Source: an uncultured Gemmatimonadota bacterium | Lineage (GTDB): Bacteria; Gemmatimonadota; Gemmatimonadetes; Gemmatimonadales; Gemmatimonadaceae | NCBI GenBank assembly: GCA_903882745.1 | Contig: CAIRYG010000005.1 | Span: forward strand, 124,001 to 188,000 | DNA length: 64,000 nucleotides | Reading direction: 5' to 3' | Shown here: positions 1 through 8,984 of the stretch, piece after piece | Numbering within the stretch: position 1 is the first letter of the stretch | Layout of the letters: each line of letters opens with the position of its first letter | The notes under the pieces: model-generated | What the model saw: only the letters and a program-made list of their open reading frames with translations | Database searches by the model: none | What the model was told of the DNA's origin: nothing | Program-made: the position numbers and the translations under genes

Positions 1-1
1 T

Positions 2-1012
2 CCGTTCATCGAGACGGCGGGGATGCGCGCGTATATCGACTCGTCGCACGCCAAGGGGATGAAGACCAAGATTTACTACACGGTGCGTGAGCTCACCAAC
101 CACTCGCCCGAGATCTTCGCCCTCCGCTCACTCGGCGACGAAGTGCTGAGCCACGGTCCGGGCGGCGGCTACTCGTGGCTGCAGGAACACTTGGGCGACG
201 ACTACATCGCCGCCTGGCATGTGCCCACGATCAAGGACGCGGCGATCGTGAACAGTGGCGTGAGCCGCTGGCACAACTTCTACATCGAAGGGCTCAACTG
301 GTTGGTGAAGAACGAAACAATCGACGGCCTCTACCTCGACGACGTCGCCTTTGACCGCATCACCATGAAGCGCGTGCGCAAAGTGCTCGACCGCGGCAAC
401 GACGGCGCACTCATCGACTTGCACTCCGCCAATCAGTACAACAAGAACGACGGCTTCTCTTCGAGTGCAAATCTCTACCTTGAGCACTTTCCCTTCATCA
501 ATCGCCTCTGGTTCGGAGAGTACTTCGACTACAACTCCAAACCCGATTACTGGCTCGTGGAAATCTCCGGGATTCCCTTCGGTCTTATGGGGGAGATGCT
601 ACAAGACGGCGGCAACCCGTGGCGCGGGCTCACCATGGGAATCACGGCGCGTCTTCCGTGGAGCGGCGATCCGTCGCCGATCTGGAAGCTGTGGGACAGC
701 TTCGGAGTGCAGTCGAGCACGCTCAACGGCTGGTGGTCGGGCGCTGATCCGGTGCGGACGAGCGATGCGGAAATCCTAGCCACCACGTGGACCAAGCCAC
801 ACACGGCCATGATCTCGCTCGGCTCCTGGCGCGACGACGACACCAAAGTCACCCTCACCGTCGATTGGCAGAAACTGGGAATCGATCCCGCTCGGGCACG
901 GTTCCGCGCGCCGGCTATTGCTAACTTTCAAGACAGTGGAAGCTGGCTCCCGGGCGCGGCGATCACCGTACCAGGGAAGAAGGGGCTCGTGCTGATTGTC
1001 GAGGAGCGGTAG
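2..1012 (+). CDS. Glycoside hydrolase-like protein (DUF6067/GH123-type TIM barrel), C-terminal part
   Basis: The frame is open to the left edge, so the N-terminus lies outside the window and the ATG at 23 is internal. The fragment has TIM-barrel glycosidase features: a conserved IYYTVRELTNH strand, then IDGLYLDDVAFDR with paired acidic residues at a strand end, and IDLHSANQYN and EHFPFINRLWFGE further on. These match my memory of the DUF6067/GH123-like catalytic domain. A short beta-rich tail ending in GLVLIVEE would be the usual C-terminal beta domain of such enzymes. The likely role is hydrolysis of a sugar polymer or glycoconjugate; the substrate cannot be read from the fragment. A hairpin follows the stop codon. 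Confidence 0.75.
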   Translation, partial: PFIETAGMRAYIDSSHAKGMKTKIYYTVRELTNHSPEIFALRSLGDEVLSHGPGGGYSWLQEHLGDDYIAAWHVPTIKDAAIVNSGVSRWHNFYIEGLNWLVKNETIDGLYLDDVAFDRITMKRVRKVLDRGNDGALIDLHSANQYNKNDGFSSSANLYLEHFPFINRLWFGEYFDYNSKPDYWLVEISGIPFGLMGEMLQDGGNPWRGLTMGITARLPWSGDPSPIWKLWDSFGVQSSTLNGWWSGADPVRTSDAEILATTWTKPHTAMISLGSWRDDDTKVTLTVDWQKLGIDPARARFRAPAIANFQDSGSWLPGAAITVPGKKGLVLIVEER

Positions 1013-1028
1013 CACTCTAGGTCTACCT

Positions 1029-1068
1029 CTGCCCTGCCCGCGTCCGTAACTTCAGACGGGTAGGGCAG
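1029..1068 (+). terminator. Hairpin after glycoside hydrolase gene
   Basis: A 12-bp stem (left arm 1029-1040, right arm 1057-1068, one G-U pair) lies 17 bases after the stop codon and before mprF. No U-tract follows, so its role as a terminator is inferred from position. Confidence 0.4.
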
Positions 1069-1082
1069 CGGTTGTCACCTGC

Positions 1083-3758
1083 ATGTGGGACTCTGCCTCG
1101 TTCACCTCACGACGCCGTAGGGATGACACTGCGCAGCACCCCCGTACTGATGTCGCGCGAATGAGTCCGCTGACCGTCGAAAGCGAGCCCATTACCACCC
1201 GTACCCAGCAATGGGGGCGGTGGATTGGTATCGCCGTTGGGGCGACGATTCTTGGCGTGGCGCTGTATGCGTTACGCGCCGAGTTTGCGACGTATAACCT
1301 GCGACAGGTGCGCGCGGCGGTGCACTATCTGGACCCGATCTTCGTGCTCCGGGCCCTGCTGTTCGCGATTGGCGCCTATGTGGTGCTGATCTCCTACGAC
1401 ATTCTGGCGCTCCGCTATATCAAGAGCGACCTGCCGACGCCGCGCGCGGCATTCATCTCGTTCATTGCATTTTCGTTCTCCAACGCGCTCGGCTTCCCGG
1501 TGCTACTGGGCGGTGGGTTGCGGTATCGGTTGTACAACGCCGCGGGACTCTCGACCGCCGACATCGCACTGACGATTGCATTCAATTCGGTCACCTTCTG
1601 GATTGGGGTGCTCGCGGTCGGTGGTGGCGCGCTACTGTTCGCGCCCAGCGCGGGCATAACGCTGCTTGGCGTTCCGCTCGTGGCGCTGCGGCCCGTGGGC
1701 GCATTACTGATAGCGGTGGTCGTGGCGTATGTGCTCGCCTGCATGTTTTATCGCAAACCCATTCGGATTTTTGGATGGGAGTTCACGCCGCCCACCACCA
1801 GGATGGCGCTCATCCAGGTGGTAGTCGCCGTGGTGGACTGGGCGCTGGTGGCCGCCGTGCTTTGGTCGGTGATTCCACTCCCCCCCGAGTCACTCACTTT
1901 CGGTTTGGTGCTCGGCGCATTCACGCTCGCACAGGTGGCCGCGCTCGTGAGTCATGTGCCCGGCGGACTCGGCGTATTCGAGATCACCTTCATTGCGCTC
2001 TTGGGTAGCTATGTGGAGCCGACCGCGCTCCTGAGCGCGGTGATCATCTTCCGAATTATTTACTACCTGTTGCCGCTTGGTGTGGCGTTGTTGCTGCTCG
2101 CCGCCGACGAGGTGTCGCGCGGCAAATCGCAGGTCGCCAAACTAGTCCGTGTGACCGGTGGGTGGGTACCGGTCGCGGCACCAGCCCTGTTCTCGCTGAC
2201 GACGTTCATTGGTGGTGTGGTGCTGCTGTTCTCTGGCGCAACGCCGGAGATTCGCCTGCGCATGCGGTTCATTGGCGAGTTCGTGCCGCTGGCGGTGATT
2301 GAGTCGTCGCATTTTGTGGCGAGCCTCACCGGTGCGGCGTTGCTGGTGCTGGCGTATGGGCTCGGACGTCGTCTCGATGCCGCGTACTACCTGACCGTCG
2401 TCGCACTGCCCATCGGTATGCTCGCCTCGCTCCTCAAGGGGTGGGACTACGAGGAGGCGGCGGCACTCGCGTTGATTCTCGTCACGCTCATTCCGGCGCG
2501 ACGTCACTTTTATCGTCGCGCGTCGTTTACCGCGGATGTGTTCTCAACACAGTGGCTGTTGATGACGGCAACCGTGCTGATTGTCAGCGGGTGGCTCGGA
2601 TTCTTTGCATACAAAAACGTTGCGTATTCGAATGATTTGTGGTGGCAGTTCGCACTGCGTGGTGACGCGCCGCGATTCTTGCGCTCGTTGGTCGGTGTGA
2701 GTGTCGGGCTCGCGTTGCTAGCGTTGCATCGGTTGTTGCGCCCGGTGCGTGTGAAGCCCGAAGTTCCAGATGCGGTCACGCTCGACCATGTCGAAACGAT
2801 TGTCCACCAGTCGCCCGACACGCTGGCGTATCTTGCGATGCTCGGCGACAAGTCGCTCCTCTTTTCGGAGGACCGCTCGGCGTTCGTCATGTACGGTGTC
2901 GAGGGACAGAGTTTCATTGCGATGGGCGATCCGATTGGGTCACCCAAGCACCGCAAGGAACTCGCGTGGGAGTTTCGCGCGCTCGCCGATCGGAATGGTG
3001 GGTCGGTGGCGTTCTATCAGGTGCGTATGCACAATCTTCCTCTGTACCTCGACATGGGGCTCTCGCTGCTGAAGCTCGGCGAAGAGGGACGGGTACCGTT
3101 GCCCGAGTTCAACCTCGACGGGGGCTCCCGTCGACGGTTGCGTCGCTCGGTGCGTGTTGCCGAAAGCGAAGGGGCGAGCTTTGAGATCCATCGCGGCACC
3201 GAGGTGGTGGCGCTGCTCCCAGAGCTCAAGCGTGTGTCTGACGCGTGGATTGCGTCGCGCGACACGCGCGAGAAAGGATTTTCGCTCGGCTGTTGGAATG
3301 CGCGCTATTTGCAGAGCACCACGATTGCGGTGGTGCGTCGTGCCGGTGACGTGGTGGCGTTCGCGAATCTCTGGGAGGGCGCGGAACAGAGCGAGCTCAC
3401 CGTGGATTTGATGCGGTACACCTCGGCCGCTCCGGAAGCGGCGATGGAATACCTCTTTGTGCAGATGATGCTCTGGGGCCGCGACCAAGGATACCGCCAC
3501 TTCAATCTTGGCATGGCGCCACTGTCGGGGCTGGAGAACCGGCAGCTCGCCCCCATTTGGAATCGTGTGGGCGCGCTCTTGTTTCAGCACGCCGACAACT
3601 TTTACAACTTCCAAGGGCTGCGCGGCTTCAAGCAGAAGTTCGACCCCGTGTGGGAGCCACGCTATCTCGCGTCGCGCGGTGGTATTGCGATCCCGCGCCT
3701 TCTCACCAATGTGTCGGTGTTGATCTCGGGCGGACTGCGCGGCGTGGTGTCGAAGTAG
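1083..3758 (+). CDS. mprF: MprF-type phosphatidylglycerol lysyltransferase/flippase
   Basis: This 891-residue protein has the two-part MprF layout. The first part is a long series of hydrophobic segments (about residues 50-560), including the HVPGGLGVFE motif typical of the flippase (LPG_synthase_TM) domain. The second is a cytosolic GNAT-fold DUF2156 domain (about 580-875) that transfers an aminoacyl group from charged tRNA to phosphatidylglycerol. Diagnostic residues in the synthase part include VEGQSFIAMGDPIG and the closing LRGFKQKFDPVWEPRYLA. Family members make lysyl- or alanyl-PG and move it to the outer leaflet, lowering surface charge and raising resistance to cationic peptides. The amino acid used cannot be predicted here. 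An alternative start is the ATG at 1161. The gene converges on a VirJ/AcvB-like hydrolase gene. Confidence 0.87.
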   Translation: MWDSASFTSRRRRDDTAQHPRTDVARMSPLTVESEPITTRTQQWGRWIGIAVGATILGVALYALRAEFATYNLRQVRAAVHYLDPIFVLRALLFAIGAYVVLISYDILALRYIKSDLPTPRAAFISFIAFSFSNALGFPVLLGGGLRYRLYNAAGLSTADIALTIAFNSVTFWIGVLAVGGGALLFAPSAGITLLGVPLVALRPVGALLIAVVVAYVLACMFYRKPIRIFGWEFTPPTTRMALIQVVVAVVDWALVAAVLWSVIPLPPESLTFGLVLGAFTLAQVAALVSHVPGGLGVFEITFIALLGSYVEPTALLSAVIIFRIIYYLLPLGVALLLLAADEVSRGKSQVAKLVRVTGGWVPVAAPALFSLTTFIGGVVLLFSGATPEIRLRMRFIGEFVPLAVIESSHFVASLTGAALLVLAYGLGRRLDAAYYLTVVALPIGMLASLLKGWDYEEAAALALILVTLIPARRHFYRRASFTADVFSTQWLLMTATVLIVSGWLGFFAYKNVAYSNDLWWQFALRGDAPRFLRSLVGVSVGLALLALHRLLRPVRVKPEVPDAVTLDHVETIVHQSPDTLAYLAMLGDKSLLFSEDRSAFVMYGVEGQSFIAMGDPIGSPKHRKELAWEFRALADRNGGSVAFYQVRMHNLPLYLDMGLSLLKLGEEGRVPLPEFNLDGGSRRRLRRSVRVAESEGASFEIHRGTEVVALLPELKRVSDAWIASRDTREKGFSLGCWNARYLQSTTIAVVRRAGDVVAFANLWEGAEQSELTVDLMRYTSAAPEAAMEYLFVQMMLWGRDQGYRHFNLGMAPLSGLENRQLAPIWNRVGALLFQHADNFYNFQGLRGFKQKFDPVWEPRYLASRGGIAIPRLLTNVSVLISGGLRGVVSK

Positions 3759-3770
3759 CGCTGTGGGTTT

Positions 3771-3806
3771 TGCCTAGCGCGTTGCCTAGCGCGTTGCCTA
3801 GCGCGT
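3771..3806. repeat. Three perfect 12-bp tandem repeats between convergent genes
   Basis: Three exact copies of tgcctagcgcgt lie at 3771-3782, 3783-3794 and 3795-3806, in the short space between the mprF stop (3758) and the convergent hydrolase gene. The stop codon of the minus-strand gene (3800-3798) lies inside the third copy, and each copy carries the same in-frame TAG for that strand. The array therefore provides backup stops rather than extra coding sequence. Confidence 0.9.
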
Positions 3807-4601
3807 TAGCGTCCAGGTGAGCGCACGTTCCACAAACGGCCCGGCGAGCAGGATGTTCGACATCGAGTGCCCGCCCCATGGCACCCACCACTTATTGATG
3901 CGTGTGCCGCCGGCGGCGAGCAGGGTGTCGTCGGCTGGCCGAAAGCGATCATCGGTGCCACGCACGAGTGCTACGCGCACCGATGGCGGGAGCGCCGCTA
4001 TCTGTTCACTCACCGAGAAACTGCCAGGCTCGTCCGGTGCCGTGCGATTCGCGATATCCGAGAGTGTGGCGCGCAGGTGACCGCGACTGCGGGTGCTGAT
4101 GAGGAGTACGCCCTGCAGATTCGGCGGCGGTGCGTGCACGGCAATCCAGCTGGCGAGCTCTGCGCCGAGTGAGTGCCCTGCGATCACGACAGGCACGGAG
4201 TCGGCGTGGAGTTCGTGTCGTGCGCGCGCGATCATGACCGTGACACTGTCGCCGTAGCGTGTCGCGCGGAGCGCGTCAGCCTCGGGCAGCCGATCGAAAT
4301 ACAGCTTGGTGTCAAAGCCCACCACATCGTAGCCTGCGCCGGCGAGTCGCTTGGCGAGATCCTGATGCGCACCCCAGAAGCCGATGTCGTTGCCAACGAA
4401 AAAAATGAACGCTTTGGCTGGCGCCGAGGGAACCGCTGTTGGATAAAAGAAGAGCGGCAGCGCGGTGAGCGCGGGATCTTTTGGCGTGTAGGGCGCGGGG
4501 GTGGGACGGAAGCAGGCGCTGAGGACGAGGAGCACGCCCAGCACGAGTGCGGCGCGAGATGCCGCACGACCAACGGGGGCGCGAGCTGGACGTGTGCGCA
4601 T
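3798..4601 (-). CDS. VirJ/AcvB-like alpha/beta-hydrolase lipoprotein
   Basis: This 267-residue protein carries a lipoprotein signal with lipobox LSAC and an alpha/beta-hydrolase fold. FFVGNDIGFWGAHQDLAKRL and GYDVVGFDTKLYFDRLPE resemble the conserved front half of VirJ/AcvB proteins. AGHSLGAEL carries the nucleophile Ser, GTDDRF the likely Asp, and GGHSM the likely His. AcvB of Agrobacterium hydrolyses lysyl-phosphatidylglycerol in the periplasm, and acvB-type genes are co-transcribed with mprF (lpiA) in rhizobia. Here the gene is tail-to-tail with mprF, which supports the same function but by a different arrangement. The start chosen is the ATG at 4601, which overlaps the stop of the esterase gene as TAATG; a longer reading from 4634 would overlap that gene further. 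An ordinary esterase is the alternative. Confidence 0.6.
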   Translation of the reverse strand: MRTRPARAPVGRAASRAALVLGVLLVLSACFRPTPAPYTPKDPALTALPLFFYPTAVPSAPAKAFIFFVGNDIGFWGAHQDLAKRLAGAGYDVVGFDTKLYFDRLPEADALRATRYGDSVTVMIARARHELHADSVPVVIAGHSLGAELASWIAVHAPPPNLQGVLLISTRSRGHLRATLSDIANRTAPDEPGSFSVSEQIAALPPSVRVALVRGTDDRFRPADDTLLAAGGTRINKWWVPWGGHSMSNILLAGPFVERALTWTLTR

Positions 4602-5563
4602 TATTTGTGTGTATGCCGGGCGAAGAACTGCCAAATCAGAAAGGAAGCGCGAATCTCATTCATGGGAGGCAAGTTGCCGGGAGCGTCGGGACCGCCCGGC
4701 CAGCCGTGCGTACCACCCTGAATTTTGTAGAAATCGATGTCGGTGCCGGTGGCGCAGGCCGTGAATCGGATACGTGTCGTGGAGGTGGAGATGAGGCTTG
4801 GGGTGCCGCTGGTGCAGCGGTAGCGCCCGACCCAGAAACGCGCCGAGGGAGGCATAGGCGCGGCGGCGGCAGGAACGGCGGTCGGTGGTGTGGGCGCCGG
4901 TTCGTCGTACGACACTTCGGGGTCGTCGGTGCCGTGGAAGGCGATCATCGGCATCGGGTTGTTGGGTGCGCAGGCTTGGTCGACCAGACTGCCCGACACC
5001 ACCGCGATCGCCGCGAAGGTTCCACTCAGCTGACATCCCGCATGATAGGCCATCCGTCCGCCGGCGGAGAAGCCCGCGACATAGATGCGCTTCGGATCTA
5101 CGGGGACATGGGCCGACATCGCTGAGATGACGGCGGTGAGGAAGGCGAGATCATCGACGTTGTTTCGATAGGCGCCGCCGCAACAGTTCCCCGCGTTCCA
5201 ATCCGAGGGATAGAGGCCGAAGCCGCCGTCTGACGCGTCGGGATAGGCTACGAGGAAGAGCGCGGAATCGGCGAGGGCATTCATGGCGGACTGCAGCTCC
5301 ACCGAGTGGCCATTGCCGGAGCTGCCGTGCAGCACGATGACGAGCGGCCAGGTGGTGGGAACGCCGGCGGTGGTGCGTCGCTTGGGCGGCACGCGCACGG
5401 AGTAGGTGCGTGTGGCGCCGTTCACTGAGACGTTGTGCGCGAGCGTTCCGGCGCGCCAGCTCGCCGCGTCGACGTCCGCGGTGATTCCCTCGAGCGAGCA
5501 GCTGCCCAAGAAGACCACTCCGAGCAACAGGAGCAGTCGTTTCACGGTGGACACGGTATTCAC
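4601..5563 (-). CDS. PHB depolymerase/LpqC-type esterase lipoprotein
   Basis: This secreted serine esterase of the polyhydroxybutyrate-depolymerase/feruloyl-esterase (LpqC) type is about 320 residues long. It has a lipobox LGSC near residue 22, LVIVLHGSSGNG (oxyanion region), SDWNAGNCCGGAY, and the nucleophile motif AGFSAGGRMAYHAGC. FHGTDDPEVSY carries the acid residue and GGTHGWPGG the His. Family members cleave short polyesters or feruloyl and acetyl esters of plant polymers. The GTG at 5563 is preferred because it overlaps the upstream stop as GTGA; a GTG at 5572 is also in frame. It is the middle gene of a tightly coupled three-gene operon running 6309 to 3798. Confidence 0.8.
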   Translation of the reverse strand: MNTVSTVKRLLLLLGVVFLGSCSLEGITADVDAASWRAGTLAHNVSVNGATRTYSVRVPPKRRTTAGVPTTWPLVIVLHGSSGNGHSVELQSAMNALADSALFLVAYPDASDGGFGLYPSDWNAGNCCGGAYRNNVDDLAFLTAVISAMSAHVPVDPKRIYVAGFSAGGRMAYHAGCQLSGTFAAIAVVSGSLVDQACAPNNPMPMIAFHGTDDPEVSYDEPAPTPPTAVPAAAAPMPPSARFWVGRYRCTSGTPSLISTSTTRIRFTACATGTDIDFYKIQGGTHGWPGGPDAPGNLPPMNEIRASFLIWQFFARHTHK

Positions 5564-6309
5564 CGCGTCCACCGTGCGCCGAGCCCGATTTGGAGTGCAC
5601 CGCCGCGGAGGATGACCTGTTGGAGACCCATGTCGATGGAGAACGACCGATTGAAGCTCCAGGCGAGCGCGCCGCCCAGCATGGGAAGCACGCCGGCGTC
5701 TGTGTTGCCCGCTGTTGCCACGCGCCCGAACCCGATGCCCGGAATCAGCGATGCACGCCAGGCGCCGGTGCGTCCGAACGGGACTGCCACATCGAGCGGC
5801 ATGGTGAGGGCGAGCGATTGGGCGTTGGCGGGTTCACGTCCGCGATAACGGGACCCACCGAGCGAGAGTTGGATGCTCGCGCCGGTTTCGGTGCGGAGAT
5901 GGGTGGCGGAGTCCTCGTAAATGCGGTAGCTGAGCGGGCTTCGGATGGTGATGTCGCCGGAGAGCCAGTACGAGCAGGTTGGGCACTCGATCAGGGCGTA
6001 GGCGCCGGTCACGGAGAGTTGGAGGTGGCGAAAGGCCAAGCCGCGGCTCCAGGTGAGCCCGCCGGTATCGTGGATGACATCTTCGTCATCGTAGTTCCAG
6101 CGTCCGTAGCGGAGCGACCACGCGGAGGCATCGACTGGCAGGCCGTGTGGATCCTGCGCGATGGGCGCGAGGGCACCAATCGGGGTGACCATGAGGGCGC
6201 TCCACGCCGCGACCTCGGCCGGGCGTTGCGCGGCGGCCGGTGTGGCGCAGAGAATACCGAGTATTAGAAACGCCGCCAAGCACCGGCGGCGAGGGCACTG
6301 CTGGATCAC
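5560..6309 (-). CDS. Exported protein of unknown function, probable beta-barrel
   Basis: The 249-residue product has a clear signal peptide ending AAAQ, followed by alternating hydrophobic and polar stretches rich in Gly, Tyr and Arg, and it ends in an aromatic/basic residue pair (ARWTR). That pattern is typical of a small outer-membrane barrel. I do not recognise a family. A CPTCSY segment holds two Cys. It is the first gene of the operon with the esterase and the VirJ-like hydrolase and overlaps the esterase start by four bases, so a shared envelope role is likely. Confidence 0.6.
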   Translation of the reverse strand: MIQQCPRRRCLAAFLILGILCATPAAAQRPAEVAAWSALMVTPIGALAPIAQDPHGLPVDASAWSLRYGRWNYDDEDVIHDTGGLTWSRGLAFRHLQLSVTGAYALIECPTCSYWLSGDITIRSPLSYRIYEDSATHLRTETGASIQLSLGGSRYRGREPANAQSLALTMPLDVAVPFGRTGAWRASLIPGIGFGRVATAGNTDAGVLPMLGGALAWSFNRSFSIDMGLQQVILRGGALQIGLGARWTR

Positions 6310-6412
6310 AGAATCTCCGGATGTCGGCTCGCGGGGTTACCACTTGAAGTATATCGCCCCTCCCCGCCGGACTGGCACCTATCGCACGACCTATGCCCGG
6401 AGTTACACTTTT

Positions 6413-6441
6413 TTGACACTAATACAGGTGGAGCGTTGTTG
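6413..6441 (+). promoter_or_regulatory. Possible promoter of DUF305-LVIVD operon
   Basis: A perfect TTGACA lies at 6413-6418, with a weak TTGTTG-like -10 box 17 bases later, about 30 bases before the DUF305 start. The -10 is poor and the call rests mainly on the -35 match and position. Confidence 0.25.
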
Positions 6442-6470
6442 GTGTTGCCCATCTCCCGGGGGGACCCGCG

Positions 6471-7145
6471 ATGAAAACAGGTAAATTGTTGTATAGCAAG
6501 GGTTTACGAATTATTGCCATGGTGTGTTTCACGGCAACCGCGATTGTTCCACGCGCGGCGTGGGCACAGGCGGCCCCGAAGGTGGCGAAGGCCAAGGATT
6601 ATACCGCCGCCGACGTGGTCTTTATGCAGGGGATGATTGGGCATCATGCGCAGGCCGTTGTGATGGGCAAGATGGCGCTGTCGCATGGGGCGAGCGCGAA
6701 TGTCGCGACCTTCTGCAAGAAAGTGATTATCTCGCAGCGCGACGAGATTGGTCTCATGCAGACCTGGCTCACGGATCGCGGCGAGAAAGCGCCAGATCCT
6801 GAGGCGATGGCTAGCCACGAAATGGCTGGCCATGATATGGCTGGCATGACGATGGCTGGCATGACGATGGACGATCATGCGATGATGCCGGGGATGCTCA
6901 CGCCGGCCAAGCTGGCGCAGCTCGACAAGGCGCGCGGGAAGGCGTGGGACCGACTCTTTCTGCAGTTCATGATTCAGCATCACGAAGGGGCGTTGGTGAT
7001 GGTGAAGACGTTGTTTGATTCACCGGGCGGTGGTCAGGGCCCGGAGATTTTTGGGTATGCAACAGGGGTCGATGCTGACCAGCGGGGCGAGATTGAACGG
7101 ATGCAGAAGATGTTGACGGCGATGCAGGGAAAAACCACTCAGTGA
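6471..7145 (+). CDS. DUF305-family His/Met-rich exported protein
   Basis: After a signal peptide ending AWAQ, the 224-residue protein shows the two signatures of DUF305. The first is DVVFMQGMIGHHAQAVVMG (about residues 47-66) and the second is FMIQHHEGALVMV near residue 170. The fold is a four-helix bundle of the ferritin-like kind. Between them is a Met/His-rich loop (GHDMAGMTMAGMTMDDHAMM, about residues 120-140) that looks able to bind copper or another soft metal. DUF305 proteins are often found with copper-handling genes. It overlaps no neighbour but sits 8 bases before the LVIVD-repeat gene, with which it forms an operon. Confidence 0.85.
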   Translation: MKTGKLLYSKGLRIIAMVCFTATAIVPRAAWAQAAPKVAKAKDYTAADVVFMQGMIGHHAQAVVMGKMALSHGASANVATFCKKVIISQRDEIGLMQTWLTDRGEKAPDPEAMASHEMAGHDMAGMTMAGMTMDDHAMMPGMLTPAKLAQLDKARGKAWDRLFLQFMIQHHEGALVMVKTLFDSPGGGQGPEIFGYATGVDADQRGEIERMQKMLTAMQGKTTQ

Positions 7146-7153
7146 GGAGTCCG

Positions 7154-8962
7154 ATGCACAGTTTTTACCGTTTCACCCGGATGGCTGCCGGATCGATGGT
7201 GTTGGCGAGTGCGCTCGCAGCGCAGGGTGTGAAGCCTGTCACCCCGCCGGCTGCTGCGAAGGCGGCATCCACAACGGATCCGCGCGTCGGCCTCAAGGCC
7301 GGCCTGTATGATGCGGCTTCGTCGATCAAAGGATTGAAGCTTGTCTCGACCACGCCGAAGTCGGCCAAGCTCGATGGCGACGGTGGCGCGCGTGGGCTGA
7401 CCTTTGCGAACTCGGATCTCGCCTTCAAGGCGCCATATGTGTATCAGGGAAACTTCAGCGGGTTCCAGGTCTGGAACGTGTCGAACCCGTCGAAGCCGAC
7501 GTTGACCGCGGTGGAAGTGTGCGGCACGGGACAGGGCGATCCGTCGGTGTGGGGGAATCTCCTCTTCGTGTCGTCGGAAGGCACAGGCAACCGGACGGAT
7601 TGCGGCACGCAGGGTGTGACGGACAAGATCAGCACCGACCGCATGGTGGGCGTGCGCATCTATGACATCAGCGATCCGGCGCACCCCAAGAAGGTGAAGG
7701 ATGTTCAGACCTGCCGTGGATCGCACACGCACACGTTGATCCCCGACCCGAAGGACAAGGGCGTGGTCTATGTGTATGTGTCGGGTTCCGCCGGCGTCCG
7801 TCCGGAAGAAGAACTCGCCGGCTGCAAGAATCTGCCGCAATCGGATGTGAATGGCGCGCTGTTCCGCATTGAGATCATCAAGGTGGAGCTTGCCCATCCG
7901 GAGAACGCGAAGGTGGTGGGCTTCGGCCGCATCTTCGACGGACTGGCCCCGATCTCGCAGCATGGCCTGGCGCCGTCAGATGTTGCCCCAACGCGCGCTC
8001 CGTCCGCGGCGGCGGCTCCTGCGCCGACTGGTCCGAACCAGTGCCACGACATCACGCTCTACCCCGAGATGGGTTTGGGCGCCGGTGCGTGCGGTGGGTA
8101 CGGCATTCTCGTTGACCTAAAGGATCCGCTCAACCCGAAGCGTTTGCAGGCGGTGGGCGACACGAACTTTGCCTTCTGGCATTCGGCGACGTTCAACAAC
8201 GACGCGAGCAAGCTGCTCTTCACGGACGAATGGGGCGGTGGGACGAGCCCGAAGTGCCGCGCCGATGACCCGATCGATTGGGGCGCCGACGCGATCTTTA
8301 CGCTCAAGAATCGCAAGCTGACGCAGGGCGCCTTCTTCAAGATGCCCGCGGCGCAGACCAAGGAAGAGAACTGCGTGGCGCATAACGGCGGCCTGATTCC
8401 GGTGCCGGGACGCGACATCATGGTGCAGGGCTGGTACCAGGGTGGACTCGACCTGATCGACTTCACCGATGCCGCCCATCCGTACGAGATGGCCTACTTC
8501 GATCGCGGTCCGGTCGATGCCGCCAAGATTGTCACCGCGGGCTACTGGGGCGCGTACTACTACAACGGCCTCATCTACGGCTCCGAGATCGCGCGCGGCG
8601 TTGACGTGTTCGAGCTCGCCCCGTCGGAATATCTCTCGCAGAATGAGATCGACGCGGCCAAGCTCGTGACGTTCGAACAGTACAATCCGCAGCTGCAGCC
8701 CAAGATCACCTGGCCGGCCGCGTTCCCCGTGGTGCGCTCGTTCGTGGACCAGCTCGTGCGTGGTTCCGGCATTGCGCCGGCGCGCAGCACGGCGATCAAC
8801 GCGGCGATCGATGCCGCCGAGAAGGCGAGCGGTACCGCCCGCAAGACGGCGCTCAACGCCCTCGCCGCAGACCTCGCGAAGGATGCCACCTCCGCCAAGG
8901 ACGGGGCCCGCGTGAAGATGCTGATCGGCGCCGTCAAGAACTTGTCAGCGGCGACGAAGTAA
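7154..8962 (+). CDS. LVIVD-repeat beta-propeller protein
   Basis: The ATG at 7154 is preceded by a good ribosome site (GTGAGGAG). The 602-residue product has a signal peptide ending LAAQ and repeated blades of the LVIVD type, for example GFQVWNVSNPSKPTLTAVEV and VGVRIYDISDPAHPKKV. This family forms a secreted beta-propeller whose biochemical role is unknown. Histidines at CRGSHTHTLIPDP, SQHGLAPS and FWHSATFNND, plus several Cys, would allow metal binding or disulfides. A low-complexity Ala/Pro insert lies near residue 285. The tail, rich in Ala and Lys after about residue 520, looks helical. It is directly downstream of the DUF305 gene and is closed by a strong hairpin. Confidence 0.82.
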   Translation: MHSFYRFTRMAAGSMVLASALAAQGVKPVTPPAAAKAASTTDPRVGLKAGLYDAASSIKGLKLVSTTPKSAKLDGDGGARGLTFANSDLAFKAPYVYQGNFSGFQVWNVSNPSKPTLTAVEVCGTGQGDPSVWGNLLFVSSEGTGNRTDCGTQGVTDKISTDRMVGVRIYDISDPAHPKKVKDVQTCRGSHTHTLIPDPKDKGVVYVYVSGSAGVRPEEELAGCKNLPQSDVNGALFRIEIIKVELAHPENAKVVGFGRIFDGLAPISQHGLAPSDVAPTRAPSAAAAPAPTGPNQCHDITLYPEMGLGAGACGGYGILVDLKDPLNPKRLQAVGDTNFAFWHSATFNNDASKLLFTDEWGGGTSPKCRADDPIDWGADAIFTLKNRKLTQGAFFKMPAAQTKEENCVAHNGGLIPVPGRDIMVQGWYQGGLDLIDFTDAAHPYEMAYFDRGPVDAAKIVTAGYWGAYYYNGLIYGSEIARGVDVFELAPSEYLSQNEIDAAKLVTFEQYNPQLQPKITWPAAFPVVRSFVDQLVRGSGIAPARSTAINAAIDAAEKASGTARKTALNALAADLAKDATSAKDGARVKMLIGAVKNLSAATK

Positions 8963-8984
8963 GTTGCACGAGTGGTTGCACGAA

